This document shows, one piece after another, positions 1 through 8,317 of a stretch of 43,128 nucleotides of DNA. The stretch spans positions 1 through 43,128 of the forward strand of contig JAPLBY010000023.1 of NCBI GenBank assembly GCA_026392515.1, written 5' to 3'. Below the pieces are notes generated by a model. It was not told the origin of the DNA, searched no databases, and saw only the letters and a program-made list of their open reading frames with translations. The translations under genes and the position numbers were made by a program. This stretch comes from Actinomycetota bacterium. Lineage in GTDB: Bacteria > Actinomycetota > Actinomycetes > S36-B12 > UBA5976. How positions within the stretch are numbered: the stretch's first letter is position 1; each line of letters opens with the position of its first letter.

Positions 1-429
1 CGCAGGTGCGAAGACTGTTGCTTCGGCAGTGGCATGACGATTAGGGATAGCACTTCGCAAGATATCTGAAAGTGTGCCTGCTTGTCTGGCAACAACCGAC
101 TTTGCCAATTCAAGTACTTCAGGAATTAAGGCAACTTCTGGTGAGATCACATTGGTTAATGCCGCTAGCGTTCCCGGATGATCGCTTTCATCCGAACGCG
201 AGATCAGCCAGCCATCTGTTAACTTTCCGGCGAAGCGAACGCGGACTCGAACGCCTGGTTGAGCAAGATCAGAAAACTTCTCAGGCACTGCGTAATCGAA
301 TACGCGATCAAGATGTGGGAGTGGGCTGTCGATAACGATGTGGGCAACGGGTGCGATTTTGGCAATCGGAACTTCTGCCTTAACTCGCTTCTTTTTGCCT
401 GGGACCAGGCTTAGTTGATCGTCACTCAC
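1..429 (-). CDS. priA: Primosomal protein N' (PriA), N-terminal part, truncated by window edge
   Basis: The minus-strand frame is open from a GTG at 427-429 to base 1, giving 143 codons with no stop. The protein opens with a Lys/Arg-rich stretch and then the pattern VAHIVIDSPLPHLDRVFDYA, which is typical of the N-terminal 3'-DNA-end-binding domain of PriA. A second conserved stretch, PGVRVRVRFAGK, follows. PriA restarts stalled replication forks by loading the primosome; actinobacterial versions often lack full helicase motifs, but that part lies outside the window. The gene follows metK on the same strand after a terminator, an order common in Actinobacteria. The start is a best guess: there is no strong ribosome-binding site, and an ATG slightly upstream is in another frame and closes at once. 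Confidence 0.85.
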   Translation of the reverse strand, partial: MSDDQLSLVPGKKKRVKAEVPIAKIAPVAHIVIDSPLPHLDRVFDYAVPEKFSDLAQPGVRVRVRFAGKLTDGWLISRSDESDHPGTLAALTNVISPEVALIPEVLELAKSVVARQAGTLSDILRSAIPNRHATAEATVFAPA

Positions 430-605
430 GGATACAGTCTTTCACTCTTATCTGACATGACGTATTGGTGCTGACTTTACGTGCTTACCCTTGGGTGCAA
501 ACACACCGAACCCGCAATTTAGGCCATCAGATTTTGGCATAAATTGCTTTTTAGACGTTCGGCTTTGTTTCACCCAAGAATAAGCAAATCTGAAACTTCC
601 GTTGA

Positions 606-644
606 GAAAAAACAAATAGCCAAGCATCGCTGCTTGGCTATTTG
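606..644 (-). terminator. Rho-independent terminator after metK
   Basis: A perfect 14-bp inverted repeat at 613-626 and 631-644 has a 4-base loop. On the minus strand it is followed directly by a run of six T (A-run at 606-611 on the plus strand). It lies 16 bases beyond the metK stop codon and has the full form of an intrinsic terminator in the metK direction. It separates metK from priA. Confidence 0.9.
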
Positions 645-659
645 AAAAATTGCCTGGGA

Positions 660-1850
660 TTAGATTGCGGCCTTAAGCGCTTCGGCGCGATCGGTGCGTT
701 CCCAAGTGAATCCTGGGCGACCGAAGTGTCCGTAAGCAGCTGTTGGACGGTACTTAACAACGCTGGTGTTAAGAAGTTCTAGATCAGCGATGATCGCAGC
801 TGGGCGAAGATCGAAGACCTTCAATACTGCTTGGCGAATGTTCTCTTCTGGAACTGTTCCGGTTCCGAAAGTTTCAACGAAAACACCTACTGGTTGTGCT
901 TTGCCAATTGCGTAAGCAACTTGAACTTCACAACGCTTTGCAAGGCCAGCTGCAACAACGTTCTTTGCAACCCAACGCATTGCATATGCTGCAGAGCGGT
1001 CAACCTTTGATGGATCTTTTCCGGAGAATGCGCCACCACCGTGACGAGCCATGCCGCCGTAAGTATCAACGATGATCTTGCGACCAGTTAGACCAGCATC
1101 ACCCATAGGTCCACCAACAACGAACTTGCCGGTTGGGTTAACTAATAGCTTGAAGTCAGTTGCATCAATATCGAATCTTGCCAAAATTGGCTCAACAACA
1201 TTTGCGCGAACTTCTGGCGCAAGCTGCTTATCAAGATCAATGTGTTCTGCGTGCTGTGATGAAACCACAACTGTGTCTAGACGTACTGGACGATCGCCGT
1301 CGTACTCGATAGTTACTTGAGTCTTACCGTCTGGACGTAAGTAACCCATCTGGCCAGACTTGCGAACTGAAGTTAATTGCTCAGCTAGGCGGTGAGCGAT
1401 TGTGATTGGAAGTGGCATTAGTTCTGGTGTGTCATCAGATGCGTAACCGAACATAAGACCTTGGTCACCAGCACCTTGGCGATCTAGTGGATCTTCGGAA
1501 CCTGAAACGCGCTCTTCGAATGCATCGTCAACACCTTGTGCAATATCTGGTGACTGAGCACCGATTGAAACTGAGATGCCACAGGAATTTCCGTCGAAGC
1601 CCTTTTCGGAGCTGTCGTAACCAATTTCGTTAACAACAGTGCGGACAAGTGCCATAACGTCGGCAAAGCCATTAGTTGTAACTTCGCCAGCAACGTGGAT
1701 TTGTCCAGTTGTAAGCATGGTTTCAACCGCTACGCGGCTCTTTGGATCTTGGGCTAATAAGTCATCAAGGATGGCATCAGAAATCTGATCTGCCATCTTG
1801 TCTGGGTGACCTTCAGTAACTGATTCAGAAGTAAATAAACGACCTGACAT
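660..1850 (-). CDS. metK: S-adenosylmethionine synthetase (MetK)
   Basis: Makes S-adenosylmethionine from methionine and ATP in the cytoplasm, a homotetrameric Mg/K-dependent enzyme. The 396-residue length is normal for the family. Visible signatures are GHPDK at residues 14-18, the [12 protein letters not shown] nucleotide motif, and the glycine-rich [19 protein letters not shown] segment that forms the phosphate-binding loop. The ATG at 1848-1850 has a modest AAAGG ribosome-binding site about 7 bases upstream. The gene is single, with its own terminator downstream and a long structured leader upstream (see the entry at 1879-1927). It does not appear to be co-transcribed with coaBC because a hydrolase gene and two long spacers intervene. 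Confidence 0.98.
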   Translation of the reverse strand: MSGRLFTSESVTEGHPDKMADQISDAILDDLLAQDPKSRVAVETMLTTGQIHVAGEVTTNGFADVMALVRTVVNEIGYDSSEKGFDGNSCGISVSIGAQSPDIAQGVDDAFEERVSGSEDPLDRQGAGDQGLMFGYASDDTPELMPLPITIAHRLAEQLTSVRKSGQMGYLRPDGKTQVTIEYDGDRPVRLDTVVVSSQHAEHIDLDKQLAPEVRANVVEPILARFDIDATDFKLLVNPTGKFVVGGPMGDAGLTGRKIIVDTYGGMARHGGGAFSGKDPSKVDRSAAYAMRWVAKNVVAAGLAKRCEVQVAYAIGKAQPVGVFVETFGTGTVPEENIRQAVLKVFDLRPAAIIADLELLNTSVVKYRPTAAYGHFGRPGFTWERTDRAEALKAAI

Positions 1851-1878
1851 GTAAGTGCCTTTGCTAAATAGAGAACAA

Positions 1879-1927
1879 TAAGTATGTGGGCTGCGCGCAT
1901 ACTTAGGGGCTCCTGGTCAGGTGCGCA
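1879..1927 (-). promoter_or_regulatory. Structured 5' leader of metK (hairpin with possible pseudoknot)
   Basis: On the minus strand, a perfect 8-bp stem (1898-1905 with 1879-1886) encloses an 11-base loop. Loop bases 1892-1896 (GCGCA) can pair with TGCGC at 1923-1927 just upstream, which would make a pseudoknot. The element ends about 28 bases before the metK start codon. metK is a frequent target of SAM-sensing RNAs, but I do not recognise any named SAM riboswitch class here. The hairpin is seen in the sequence; the regulatory role is inference. Confidence 0.4.
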
Positions 1928-2109
1928 TTTCCTAAGAAACTGTAGCAGGGCAAGATTCACTCTGTGAAATTGCATGTTGGACAATTCTTCTGTGAAATGT
2001 GAAAACCTCTTGATTAAGTTGGATTCCAACGTCTTTGGTCTGAGAATGATTCTTGCAACTGGTGGGGATGACAAATAACTCATCCCCACCAATTATGGCA
2101 AAACTAGAT

Positions 2110-3300
2110 TCACCCAACCAGAGCCGGTTGTTTGTAGGCGGTGGATTCAAAATCAATGTACCCTCCAAAGGAGCTGGCATCAGCAAAAGGCAAGATTTGC
2201 GTTGCCCAAAAACCGCCGATTCCATTTTTTTGATCTATCCAGTAATACAAATTTGCCAGCCCGGCCCAGCCGATGGAATTAGCTGGTCTGCCAGTAGGTG
2301 CCTGTTCATCGTTAACCATAAATGTGAACGACCATGACTTCTTTAATCCTGGGAAGAACTCCGCTTCATTAGAAAGCCACGGAATTACACCAGGCAAGGC
2401 AACAACCTTTTGATGGTCTTTAAGCCCATTCTTTACAGCCATAGCGACAGTCTCTTTCTTCAGGACTCTACCGTTAGCACCATCACCGTCATTGAGCCAC
2501 ATGCGGATAAATTTCATGTATTCACCAACCGTTGAATACAATCCGTGTCCGCCCATGTCTACTTCTGGTTCTTGAGTCAAAACAAGATCAGTCTGGGGAT
2601 CTAGTGAACCGTCTTGGCCTCGAAGGTGAATAGTAGCTCGACGACTTGCCATGCTTGGATTCATGACGAACCCAATATCTGACATCCCAAGTGGATCGAA
2701 AACATGATCCTTCATCACTTCACCGAGGCGTTTGCCGCGGACTCCCTCAACAACTTGGCCAGCCCAATCAATATTGGTTCCATATTCCCACTGATCACCT
2801 GGATCGAAGAGAAGTGGTGTTTCAATTGATCCGCGCGAAGCCGTAATAACGCTAGGTTGCCCATGATCTTCAGCAAGGCGGTTGTACTGAGCATTAAAAA
2901 AATCGTATCCAAAGCCAGCAGTATGAAGCATTAGCATTCGAGTCGTTACATCACGCTTTGGTGCTCGAGTGATTGGATTTCCAGAATTGTCAAACCCATC
3001 TAACACTTGTAGCTTTCCAAGAGCAGGCGCATAATTCTTGGCTGGAGCATCTAGGTCAAGTAAACCCTCTTCTACGCACTGTAAAACACAGGTACCAGTG
3101 ATTGCTTTAGTTGTAGAAAAAATGGCAAAAACTGAATCTGTTGTCATAGGTGCATTTGTACTTAAGTCTCTTACTCCTGCTGCTCCTTCATAAATATTTC
3201 CTTTGCGGTCGGTAACCATCGCAACAACACCGGGAACCCTGGGATTACCGTCTACGACACCGTTTAGGACACTATCGAAAGATTTTGTTAAATCTGACAT
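2110..3300 (-). CDS. Serine beta-lactamase-like hydrolase (class C / EstB-type esterase family)
   Basis: A predicted cytoplasmic serine hydrolase of the beta-lactamase superfamily, 396 residues. The SxxK nucleophile motif is S62-T-T-K65. The second catalytic motif is YGTN, with Tyr173 at the YxN position. The C-terminal pattern [13 protein letters not shown] is typical of the EstB-like group, where the third motif is degenerate. I see no signal peptide, so hydrolysis of small esters or amides is more likely than antibiotic resistance. The ATG at 3298-3300 is chosen over one 17 codons upstream because AAGGGAGAG lies just before it. It sits alone between metK and coaBC, with spacers of about 260 and 120 bases, and looks like an insertion into an otherwise conserved gene order. 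The substrate is unknown. Confidence 0.85.
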   Translation of the reverse strand: MSDLTKSFDSVLNGVVDGNPRVPGVVAMVTDRKGNIYEGAAGVRDLSTNAPMTTDSVFAIFSTTKAITGTCVLQCVEEGLLDLDAPAKNYAPALGKLQVLDGFDNSGNPITRAPKRDVTTRMLMLHTAGFGYDFFNAQYNRLAEDHGQPSVITASRGSIETPLLFDPGDQWEYGTNIDWAGQVVEGVRGKRLGEVMKDHVFDPLGMSDIGFVMNPSMASRRATIHLRGQDGSLDPQTDLVLTQEPEVDMGGHGLYSTVGEYMKFIRMWLNDGDGANGRVLKKETVAMAVKNGLKDHQKVVALPGVIPWLSNEAEFFPGLKKSWSFTFMVNDEQAPTGRPANSIGWAGLANLYYWIDQKNGIGGFWATQILPFADASSFGGYIDFESTAYKQPALVG

Positions 3301-3320
3301 TGTCTCTCCCTTAAATCGCG

Positions 3321-3338
3321 TACATGCAAATACATGTA
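3321..3338. promoter_or_regulatory. Inverted repeat upstream of the hydrolase gene, candidate operator
   Basis: TACATG and CATGTA flank a 6-base spacer, about 20 bases before the hydrolase start codon. The position is right for an operator or a small mRNA hairpin. No regulator gene is next to it, and a 6-bp repeat can arise by chance. Confidence 0.25.
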
Positions 3339-3420
3339 GCTTGTTAGGCAAAGGTTAAATCTGTAACCACCTAAAAACAATGGTTTTGGCAAAATTCAAA
3401 ATAAGTCTTTAATTAGTGAC

Positions 3421-4656
3421 TTATTTATGATTTAGGAGCAAAATGACATGATCCAAAATGGCGTGGGCTATCTGGGTCTTTGAAGTCTTCGAAACCTTAG
3501 TTTGCGAGGCTGGCTCGCGAGTCAAGATCGTCACTTCATTGTCATCTGTACCAAACGCAAGGTTGGGACCTACTTCATTGATGACCAATAGGTCACAGCC
3601 CTTGCGTTGCAATTTTGCGATGCCGTGCTCGAGTACGGATCCGTGATCGTCACCAGTTTCGGCCGCAAAGCCCACGATTATCTGGTCTGGGTGTGAAGTA
3701 TTTCGATGAGTTACCAGGTCAGCCAAAATGTCGGTGGTGCGAACCAGCTCGATTGTTGGTGATGAACCATCGTCAGATTTCTTCATTTTTGAACTATGAG
3801 TTGATTTTGGTTTGTAGTCAGCAATTGCTGCTGCCATCACGATTGCGTCCGCAGTCATTGATGCCTTCATTACGGCTGCGTGCATGTCTTCGCCAGTGAT
3901 TACATTTTCAATGGCTACGCCAGCTGGCATTGACACCGAAACATTGGCACAAATCAAAGTAACTTTCGCGCCACGATCACGAGCTGCAATTGCTAATGCC
4001 ACACCTTGCTTGCCGCTTGAACTATTTCCCAAGAAGCGAACGGGATCTAAGAACTCTCGAGTGCCACCTGCAGTGATCACAATGTCTTGGCCCAAAAGAT
4101 CTTGTTCGCTTAATACGCCAAGTGCTACCGAAACAATTTCTTCGGCTTCAGGTAATCGACCTGGACCACTATCGGCTCCAGTTAGTCGACCATCCGCTGG
4201 ATCAATAACTATCGATCCACGGGAACGAAGCGTTGCGACGTTTTCTTGGGTAGCTGCGTTAAGCCACATTTCGGTGTGCATTGCAGGTGCGTACACAATT
4301 GGGCAACGAGCAGTGAGCAAAACATTTGTAAGTAAGTCGTTTGCTGCGCCACTTGCGGCGCGAGAAAGTAAATCTGCGGTGGCGGGAGCAACAATAACTA
4401 AATCTGCAGCCTGACCAATGCGCACATGTGGCACATCAGGAACGTCATCCCACACTTCAGAGATAACTGGATTGCCCGAAAGCGCTTCCCAGGTTGCTGA
4501 GCCAACAAAATTTAGCGCTGCTTGTGTAGGAACAACTTGTACATTGTGTCCGGCTTCGGTGAGTAGGCGCAAAATTGACGCAACTTTGTAAGCAGCAATG
4601 CCGCCGCTAACGCCAAGGACTACGTTAAGTGATTTTGTTCGTGCTGAGGAAGTCAC
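3421..4656 (-). CDS. coaBC: Bifunctional phosphopantothenoylcysteine decarboxylase / phosphopantothenate-cysteine ligase
   Basis: Catalyses two successive steps of coenzyme A synthesis: ligation of cysteine to 4'-phosphopantothenate (CoaB) and decarboxylation to 4'-phosphopantetheine (CoaC). The N-terminal flavoprotein domain begins GVSGGIAAYK (about residues 15-24), carries His77 in the HVRIGQAADLVIVAPATAD region, and has PAMHTEMW (124-131), a variant of the usual PAMNxxMW. The CoaB half shows GGTREFLDPVRFLGNSSSGK around residues 197-218. The 411-residue length is usual. The only workable start is a GTG at 4654-4656 with a weak ribosome-binding site. It closes the pyrimidine/gmk/rpoZ operon, 35 bases after rpoZ. 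Confidence 0.96.
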   Translation of the reverse strand: MTSSARTKSLNVVLGVSGGIAAYKVASILRLLTEAGHNVQVVPTQAALNFVGSATWEALSGNPVISEVWDDVPDVPHVRIGQAADLVIVAPATADLLSRAASGAANDLLTNVLLTARCPIVYAPAMHTEMWLNAATQENVATLRSRGSIVIDPADGRLTGADSGPGRLPEAEEIVSVALGVLSEQDLLGQDIVITAGGTREFLDPVRFLGNSSSGKQGVALAIAARDRGAKVTLICANVSVSMPAGVAIENVITGEDMHAAVMKASMTADAIVMAAAIADYKPKSTHSSKMKKSDDGSSPTIELVRTTDILADLVTHRNTSHPDQIIVGFAAETGDDHGSVLEHGIAKLQRKGCDLLVINEVGPNLAFGTDDNEVTILTREPASQTKVSKTSKTQIAHAILDHVILLLNHK

Positions 4657-4676
4657 GGAAAGTTCCGATAACTACG

Positions 4677-4691
4677 GTCGGTTAAACCGAC
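4677..4691. repeat. Palindrome between rpoZ and coaBC
   Basis: A 15-base palindrome (7-bp arms around one base) lies directly after the rpoZ stop codon. As RNA it would fold as a 5-bp stem with a 5-base loop. No T-tract follows, so it is not an intrinsic terminator. It may be an mRNA processing or stability element, or chance. Confidence 0.35.
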
Positions 4692-4952
4692 TTAAGCAGC
4701 AGTTTCCGGTTCAATGGTCAATTTGCCTTCGTTGATTTCGCGAAGTGCAATTGACAACGGCTTTTCTTGATTACCGGATTCAACTAGTGGACCAACGTAT
4801 TCAAGAAGACCTTCACCAAGCTGTGAGTAGTAAGCGTTGATCTGACGGGCGCGCTTGGCTGCATAGATAACCAATGCATACTTGGAGTCCGCGACGGCCA
4901 AAAGTTCGTCGATCGGTGGGTTGGTGATGCCCTCTGGAGCAGCTGCAGTCAC
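4692..4952 (-). CDS. rpoZ: DNA-directed RNA polymerase subunit omega
   Basis: A small RNA polymerase subunit that helps assemble beta' into the core enzyme. At 86 residues it fits actinobacterial omega. The family pattern is clear: a N-terminal INPPIDELL-like segment (here TNPPIDELL), then [20 protein letters not shown], and the C-terminal [15 protein letters not shown]. The start is GTG at 4950-4952, chosen because AAGGAG lies about 7 bases upstream. It follows gmk by 36 bases and precedes coaBC, the standard gmk-rpoZ-coaBC order. Confidence 0.97.
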   Translation of the reverse strand: MTAAAPEGITNPPIDELLAVADSKYALVIYAAKRARQINAYYSQLGEGLLEYVGPLVESGNQEKPLSIALREINEGKLTIEPETAA

Positions 4953-4988
4953 GTTGGACTCCTTGAAATCAGTGATTTGGGAAAACTC

Positions 4989-5534
4989 TTACTGGAGATA
5001 TTGTACCAACTCGCGGGCTGCCCGCGAAACGTCGTCATTTACGATCACATGATCAAAGAAACCCGATGATTCCAACTCTTTTAAGGCGGTATCTAAGCGT
5101 TCTTGGATTTGCGTAGCAGTCTCAGTCCCTCGGCCAGCAAGGCGAGCTTCTAGGTCTGCCCAGGCAGGTGGCTCAAGGAAAACTAGGACAGCTTCGGGCA
5201 TTGATTCCCTAACTTGGCGAGCGCCTTGAACTTCAATTTCCAAAAGCACTGGAATGCCTTGAGCTAGTTTTTCTTCAGCAGATTTGCGAGGTGTGCCATA
5301 ACGATTGCCAGCAAACTCAGCCCATTCCAATAGTTCATTGTTGGCAATCATGTCCGTGAACTCTTCTTGGCTGACATAGAAATAGTTTTCGCCGTGAACT
5401 TCTCCCGGACGTGGGGCGCGAGTAGTTGCCGAAACCGAAAGCCAAGTAGTTGGAAGCTCTTTCAGGGCTTCGCGAATAACTGAAGATTTACCAACGCCAC
5501 TTGGGCCAGAAAGTACAACTAAATGGGCGCTCAT
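4989..5534 (-). CDS. gmk: Guanylate kinase
   Basis: Phosphorylates GMP (and dGMP) to the diphosphate with ATP. The P-loop GPSGVGKSS is at residues 10-18. The GMP-binding region follows: [18 protein letters not shown] (Arg and Tyr contacts), then [14 protein letters not shown]. The length of 181 residues is at the short end of normal. The ATG overlaps the mihF stop by 4 bases (ATGA), so translation is probably coupled. It supplies GDP to the nucleotide pool alongside the pyrimidine genes of the same operon. Confidence 0.98.
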   Translation of the reverse strand: MSAHLVVLSGPSGVGKSSVIREALKELPTTWLSVSATTRAPRPGEVHGENYFYVSQEEFTDMIANNELLEWAEFAGNRYGTPRKSAEEKLAQGIPVLLEIEVQGARQVRESMPEAVLVFLEPPAWADLEARLAGRGTETATQIQERLDTALKELESSGFFDHVIVNDDVSRAARELVQYLQ

Positions 5535-5854
5535 GATGCCCGTCCATTGAGAGCTGCCTTAAGTTTCTGGGCCTGAGTCGAACCCAATCCCTTCATGCGG
5601 CGCGATAACGCGATGTCGCAATTTTCCATTAATGCTGAAGCTTTGATTTTTCCAATGCCTGGGAGTGATTCCAAAATTGTTACTACGCGCATTCCAGAAA
5701 CAATGTCATCGCTATCTGCAACTGAAAGAACTTCAGTAAAGGTAACTTTTGAATCCTTTAATTGGCGACGAAGTGCGGCACGTTTGGTTCGAACTTCAAC
5801 AGCCTTGGCAGACGCAGCTATGCGTTGCTCATTGGTTAAGACTGGGACGGCCAC
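5531..5854 (-). CDS. mihF: Integration host factor, actinobacterial type (mIHF)
   Basis: A small nucleoid-associated DNA-bending protein of the mycobacterial IHF family, unrelated to the E. coli IHF heterodimer. At 107 residues it aligns from the start with the known mIHF pattern (V-A-x-P-x-L-T-x-E-Q-R). It retains the helix-two-turn-helix region [15 protein letters not shown] and the C-terminal [14 protein letters not shown]. The GTG start at 5852-5854 lies inside the end of pyrF, a 19-base overlap; the close N-terminal match to mIHF supports this start. The 4-base overlap with gmk is the conserved actinobacterial mihF-gmk arrangement. Confidence 0.95.
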   Translation of the reverse strand: MAVPVLTNEQRIAASAKAVEVRTKRAALRRQLKDSKVTFTEVLSVADSDDIVSGMRVVTILESLPGIGKIKASALMENCDIALSRRMKGLGSTQAQKLKAALNGRAS

Positions 5855-6537
5855 TTCGCTATGTTACTAGCAATGGTGGCTGCGGCTTCAGCGATATTCG
5901 CAGCTGCGGTGATAGGCCGTCCGATAACCAACAAGTTAGCCCCATCTGAGAGTGCTTGCTCTGGGGTTGCAATCCGTTTTTGGTCACCAGCATCAGATCC
6001 AGCCGGACGAACGCCAGGTGTGATCAAAACGGTCTCTGGTCCTACTTCAGCTCGAACGGCAGCAACTTCTTGTGGTGAGCAAACGATTGCGCGCGCTCCA
6101 GCTGCAACCGAATGCGCAGCTAGACGCTTCACGATGTCTTGAGCCGAACCATTCCAGCCCATGGCCGCAAGTTGATCTTGGGAAAGTGAAGTCAAGATGG
6201 TTACCGCAGTTACATAAGTGTCTGGCAACGCTTCAACGGCAGCCTTCACCATGTCTTGGCCACCTGAGGCGTGAACCGTTAAGTACTTAGGCGCCAGTTT
6301 GGCTACTGCGTGAGCTGCGCCAGCAACAGTTGCTGGAATGTCATGAAGTTTTACATCCAGGAAGATGTCGCAACCACTTGCTTCGCGGGCAACATGTACC
6401 GCGTCATGCCCATCGCGTAGGAATACTTCAAGGCCAACCTTCACGACCTGAACATGCGGTGCAACTGCCGTTGCCCATTCCCGCGCGGTTGCTAGATCAG
6501 GGGCATCCAGTGCTACTGCGATCGGAGCTTTAGACAT
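5836..6537 (-). CDS. pyrF: Orotidine 5'-phosphate decarboxylase
   Basis: Last step of UMP synthesis: decarboxylation of orotidine monophosphate. The catalytic DxKxxD motif appears as D61-V-K63-L-H-D66 within DVKLHDIPATV. The substrate phosphate-gripping segment TPGVRPAG lies near residue 175. The 233-residue length matches the short TIM-barrel PyrF form. The ATG at 6535-6537 has AAGGATC about 6 bases upstream, 11 bases after the pyrD stop. It is part of the pyr operon and shares 19 bases with mihF downstream. Confidence 0.97.
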   Translation of the reverse strand: MSKAPIAVALDAPDLATAREWATAVAPHVQVVKVGLEVFLRDGHDAVHVAREASGCDIFLDVKLHDIPATVAGAAHAVAKLAPKYLTVHASGGQDMVKAAVEALPDTYVTAVTILTSLSQDQLAAMGWNGSAQDIVKRLAAHSVAAGARAIVCSPQEVAAVRAEVGPETVLITPGVRPAGSDAGDQKRIATPEQALSDGANLLVIGRPITAAANIAEAAATIASNIAKWPSQS

Positions 6538-6548
6538 CTTTGATCCTT

Positions 6549-7475
6549 CTAGTTGTGGTGTGCCAAGCCAACAACTTCGCTAAGCGAGTTGTAGCCACGG
6601 GACTGTAGTTCTTGACCTAATTCATTTGCAATCCGCCAAGGTGCACCAGGGTCACCAAAGACCACAGTGCCGATGCTGACTGCGCTTGCGCCAGCTGCAA
6701 TGAACTCAAGTGCGTCATGACCAGTTCGAATTCCGCCCATGCCAAGGATTGGTAAATGTGGCAGCGCTGCGTGCACTTGATAAATCGCGCGAACTGCAAC
6801 TGGGCGAATTGCTGGACCAGATAGACCGCCTGTGCGTCCGCCAAGCATTGGCTTCATTTGATCAACATCGATGACCATGCCCAGCAAAGTATTGATCATC
6901 GATACGCCATCAACTCCAGCATCAACAACGCTGTGAGCAATTTCCACAATGTCAGTTACATCTGGTGAAAGCTTTGCCAGAACTGGGGCATCAGAATGCC
7001 AAACCGATCGAACAGTTTCGATGACTTGAGCGGCTGAGACCGGGTTGCAAGCAAAAACTTGACCGCGTGACTCAACGTTTGGGCAAGATATGTTTACCTC
7101 TAACCCATCGACTCCTTCAACTTTGGCAAGAATTCGAGCGAGCTCACCGAATTCATCTACGTTATTACCAGCAATCGAAACGATAGTTGTCACGTTGTTG
7201 GCGCGAAGCCAAGCCAAATCATTTTCTAAAAAGGATTCAATGCCTGGGCCTTGCAAGCCAATGGAGTTGAGCATGCCACTTGGAGTTTCTGCCATTCGAG
7301 GTGTTGCTCGACCCGAACGCGGAGCCATCATGATGCTCTTGGTTACTACTGCGCCAAGTGTTGAGACATCGCCAAACTGCGCAAGTTCTTTACCGGCCGC
7401 AGCGCAACCTGATGCAGTCAATGTTGGAGCAGCTAGTTGAAGTGAGCCAAGGCTGGTTGTTAAATCAACAGACAT
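6549..7475 (-). CDS. pyrD: Dihydroorotate dehydrogenase, class 1B catalytic subunit (PyrDB)
   Basis: Oxidises dihydroorotate to orotate using FMN. Class 1 is indicated by a catalytic cysteine (C131 in NISCPNVESRG) in place of the serine used by class 2 quinone-linked enzymes. The adjacent pyrK shows it is the NAD-linked 1B heterotetramer. Other signatures are LxxPxxxASG at the N terminus, SIGLQGPGIE, and the FMN phosphate site GMGGIRTGHDALEFIAAGA. There is no N-terminal membrane extension. The ATG overlaps the pyrK stop by one base (TAATG). Confidence 0.96.
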   Translation of the reverse strand: MSVDLTTSLGSLQLAAPTLTASGCAAAGKELAQFGDVSTLGAVVTKSIMMAPRSGRATPRMAETPSGMLNSIGLQGPGIESFLENDLAWLRANNVTTIVSIAGNNVDEFGELARILAKVEGVDGLEVNISCPNVESRGQVFACNPVSAAQVIETVRSVWHSDAPVLAKLSPDVTDIVEIAHSVVDAGVDGVSMINTLLGMVIDVDQMKPMLGGRTGGLSGPAIRPVAVRAIYQVHAALPHLPILGMGGIRTGHDALEFIAAGASAVSIGTVVFGDPGAPWRIANELGQELQSRGYNSLSEVVGLAHHN

Positions 7476-8317
7476 TAGTGACCACCTGGACGTGGTGCGC
7501 CAAACGCATCACTTGGCACAGTGTGAACGTCATCCCAGCGAACTCGATCGCCGCGGAAGACTGGACCATCTACGCAAGAGCGAGACATCCGAGTTACGCC
7601 ATCATCGCCAATAACTGGAAGTACGCAGGTCATGCAAACGCCAATGCCGCATGCCATCGACTCTTCGACAGCGCACTGACTAAATGCCCCGTTGTCTTGA
7701 GATACCTTCGCAACTGCTTGCAACATTGGCATTGGACCGCAGGCATAGACCGCTTGCGATTTGTTCTTGTTGATCACATCAGCCAATACGTCAGTTACTC
7801 GGCCGCGAACTCCTGAAGTTCCGTCATCGGTTGTAACGATTACTGAATCCGCGACGCCCTTTAGGTCTAAAACTCCAAAGAGTTTTTCCTGAGTAGCTGC
7901 GCCCAGCACAACATCAACTCGGCAACCACGTCCACGAAGTTCTCGTGCCAGTAATTCCATTGGAGCTGCGCCATAACCGCCAGCCACAATAACGCAGGAG
8001 ATTGGTTGGCGAGGTAACACGAATGGCTTACCAAGCGGGGCAATTACGTCAATGACGTCACCAGCACTTTGAGTTGCTAGCCACTGCGTGCCTTGACCAT
8101 GAGCCGCAAAAATGATTTCCAGAGTTTGACCAGGTGTTGACTTGTGAATTGAAAATGCTCGACGCAGCAACATTCCGCCACCGATTCCACCAACTGCAAC
8201 TGCAGCAAAATGCCCAGGTGCAACTTCATCAACTTCTGGGGCATCCAAAATCAAGTGCAAGTAGTTGCCTACTGGTGAAATCGATCGAATCGTGCACTGC
8301 ATTTGCTTCGCGCTCAT
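7475..8317 (-). CDS. pyrK: Dihydroorotate dehydrogenase electron-transfer subunit (PyrK)
   Basis: Passes electrons from PyrD FMN to NAD+ through FAD and a [2Fe-2S] cluster. It has the ferredoxin-reductase fold: RRAFSIHKS (about 52-60, FAD binding), an NAD site with GGYGAAP (113-119) and YACGPMPML (191-199), and the C-terminal cluster ligands C223, C228, C231 and C248. At 280 residues it is typical. It overlaps carB by 4 bases (ATGA) and pyrD by 1 base, which suggests tight translational coupling of the two dehydrogenase subunits. Confidence 0.96.
   Translation of the reverse strand: MSAKQMQCTIRSISPVGNYLHLILDAPEVDEVAPGHFAAVAVGGIGGGMLLRRAFSIHKSTPGQTLEIIFAAHGQGTQWLATQSAGDVIDVIAPLGKPFVLPRQPISCVIVAGGYGAAPMELLARELRGRGCRVDVVLGAATQEKLFGVLDLKGVADSVIVTTDDGTSGVRGRVTDVLADVINKNKSQAVYACGPMPMLQAVAKVSQDNGAFSQCAVEESMACGIGVCMTCVLPVIGDDGVTRMSRSCVDGPVFRGDRVRWDDVHTVPSDAFGAPRPGGH

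Noticed and set aside
1851-2040. Known SAM riboswitch classes upstream of metK
   Set aside because: I could not find the conserved core of any class that I know. The hairpin is reported only as an unclassified leader structure.
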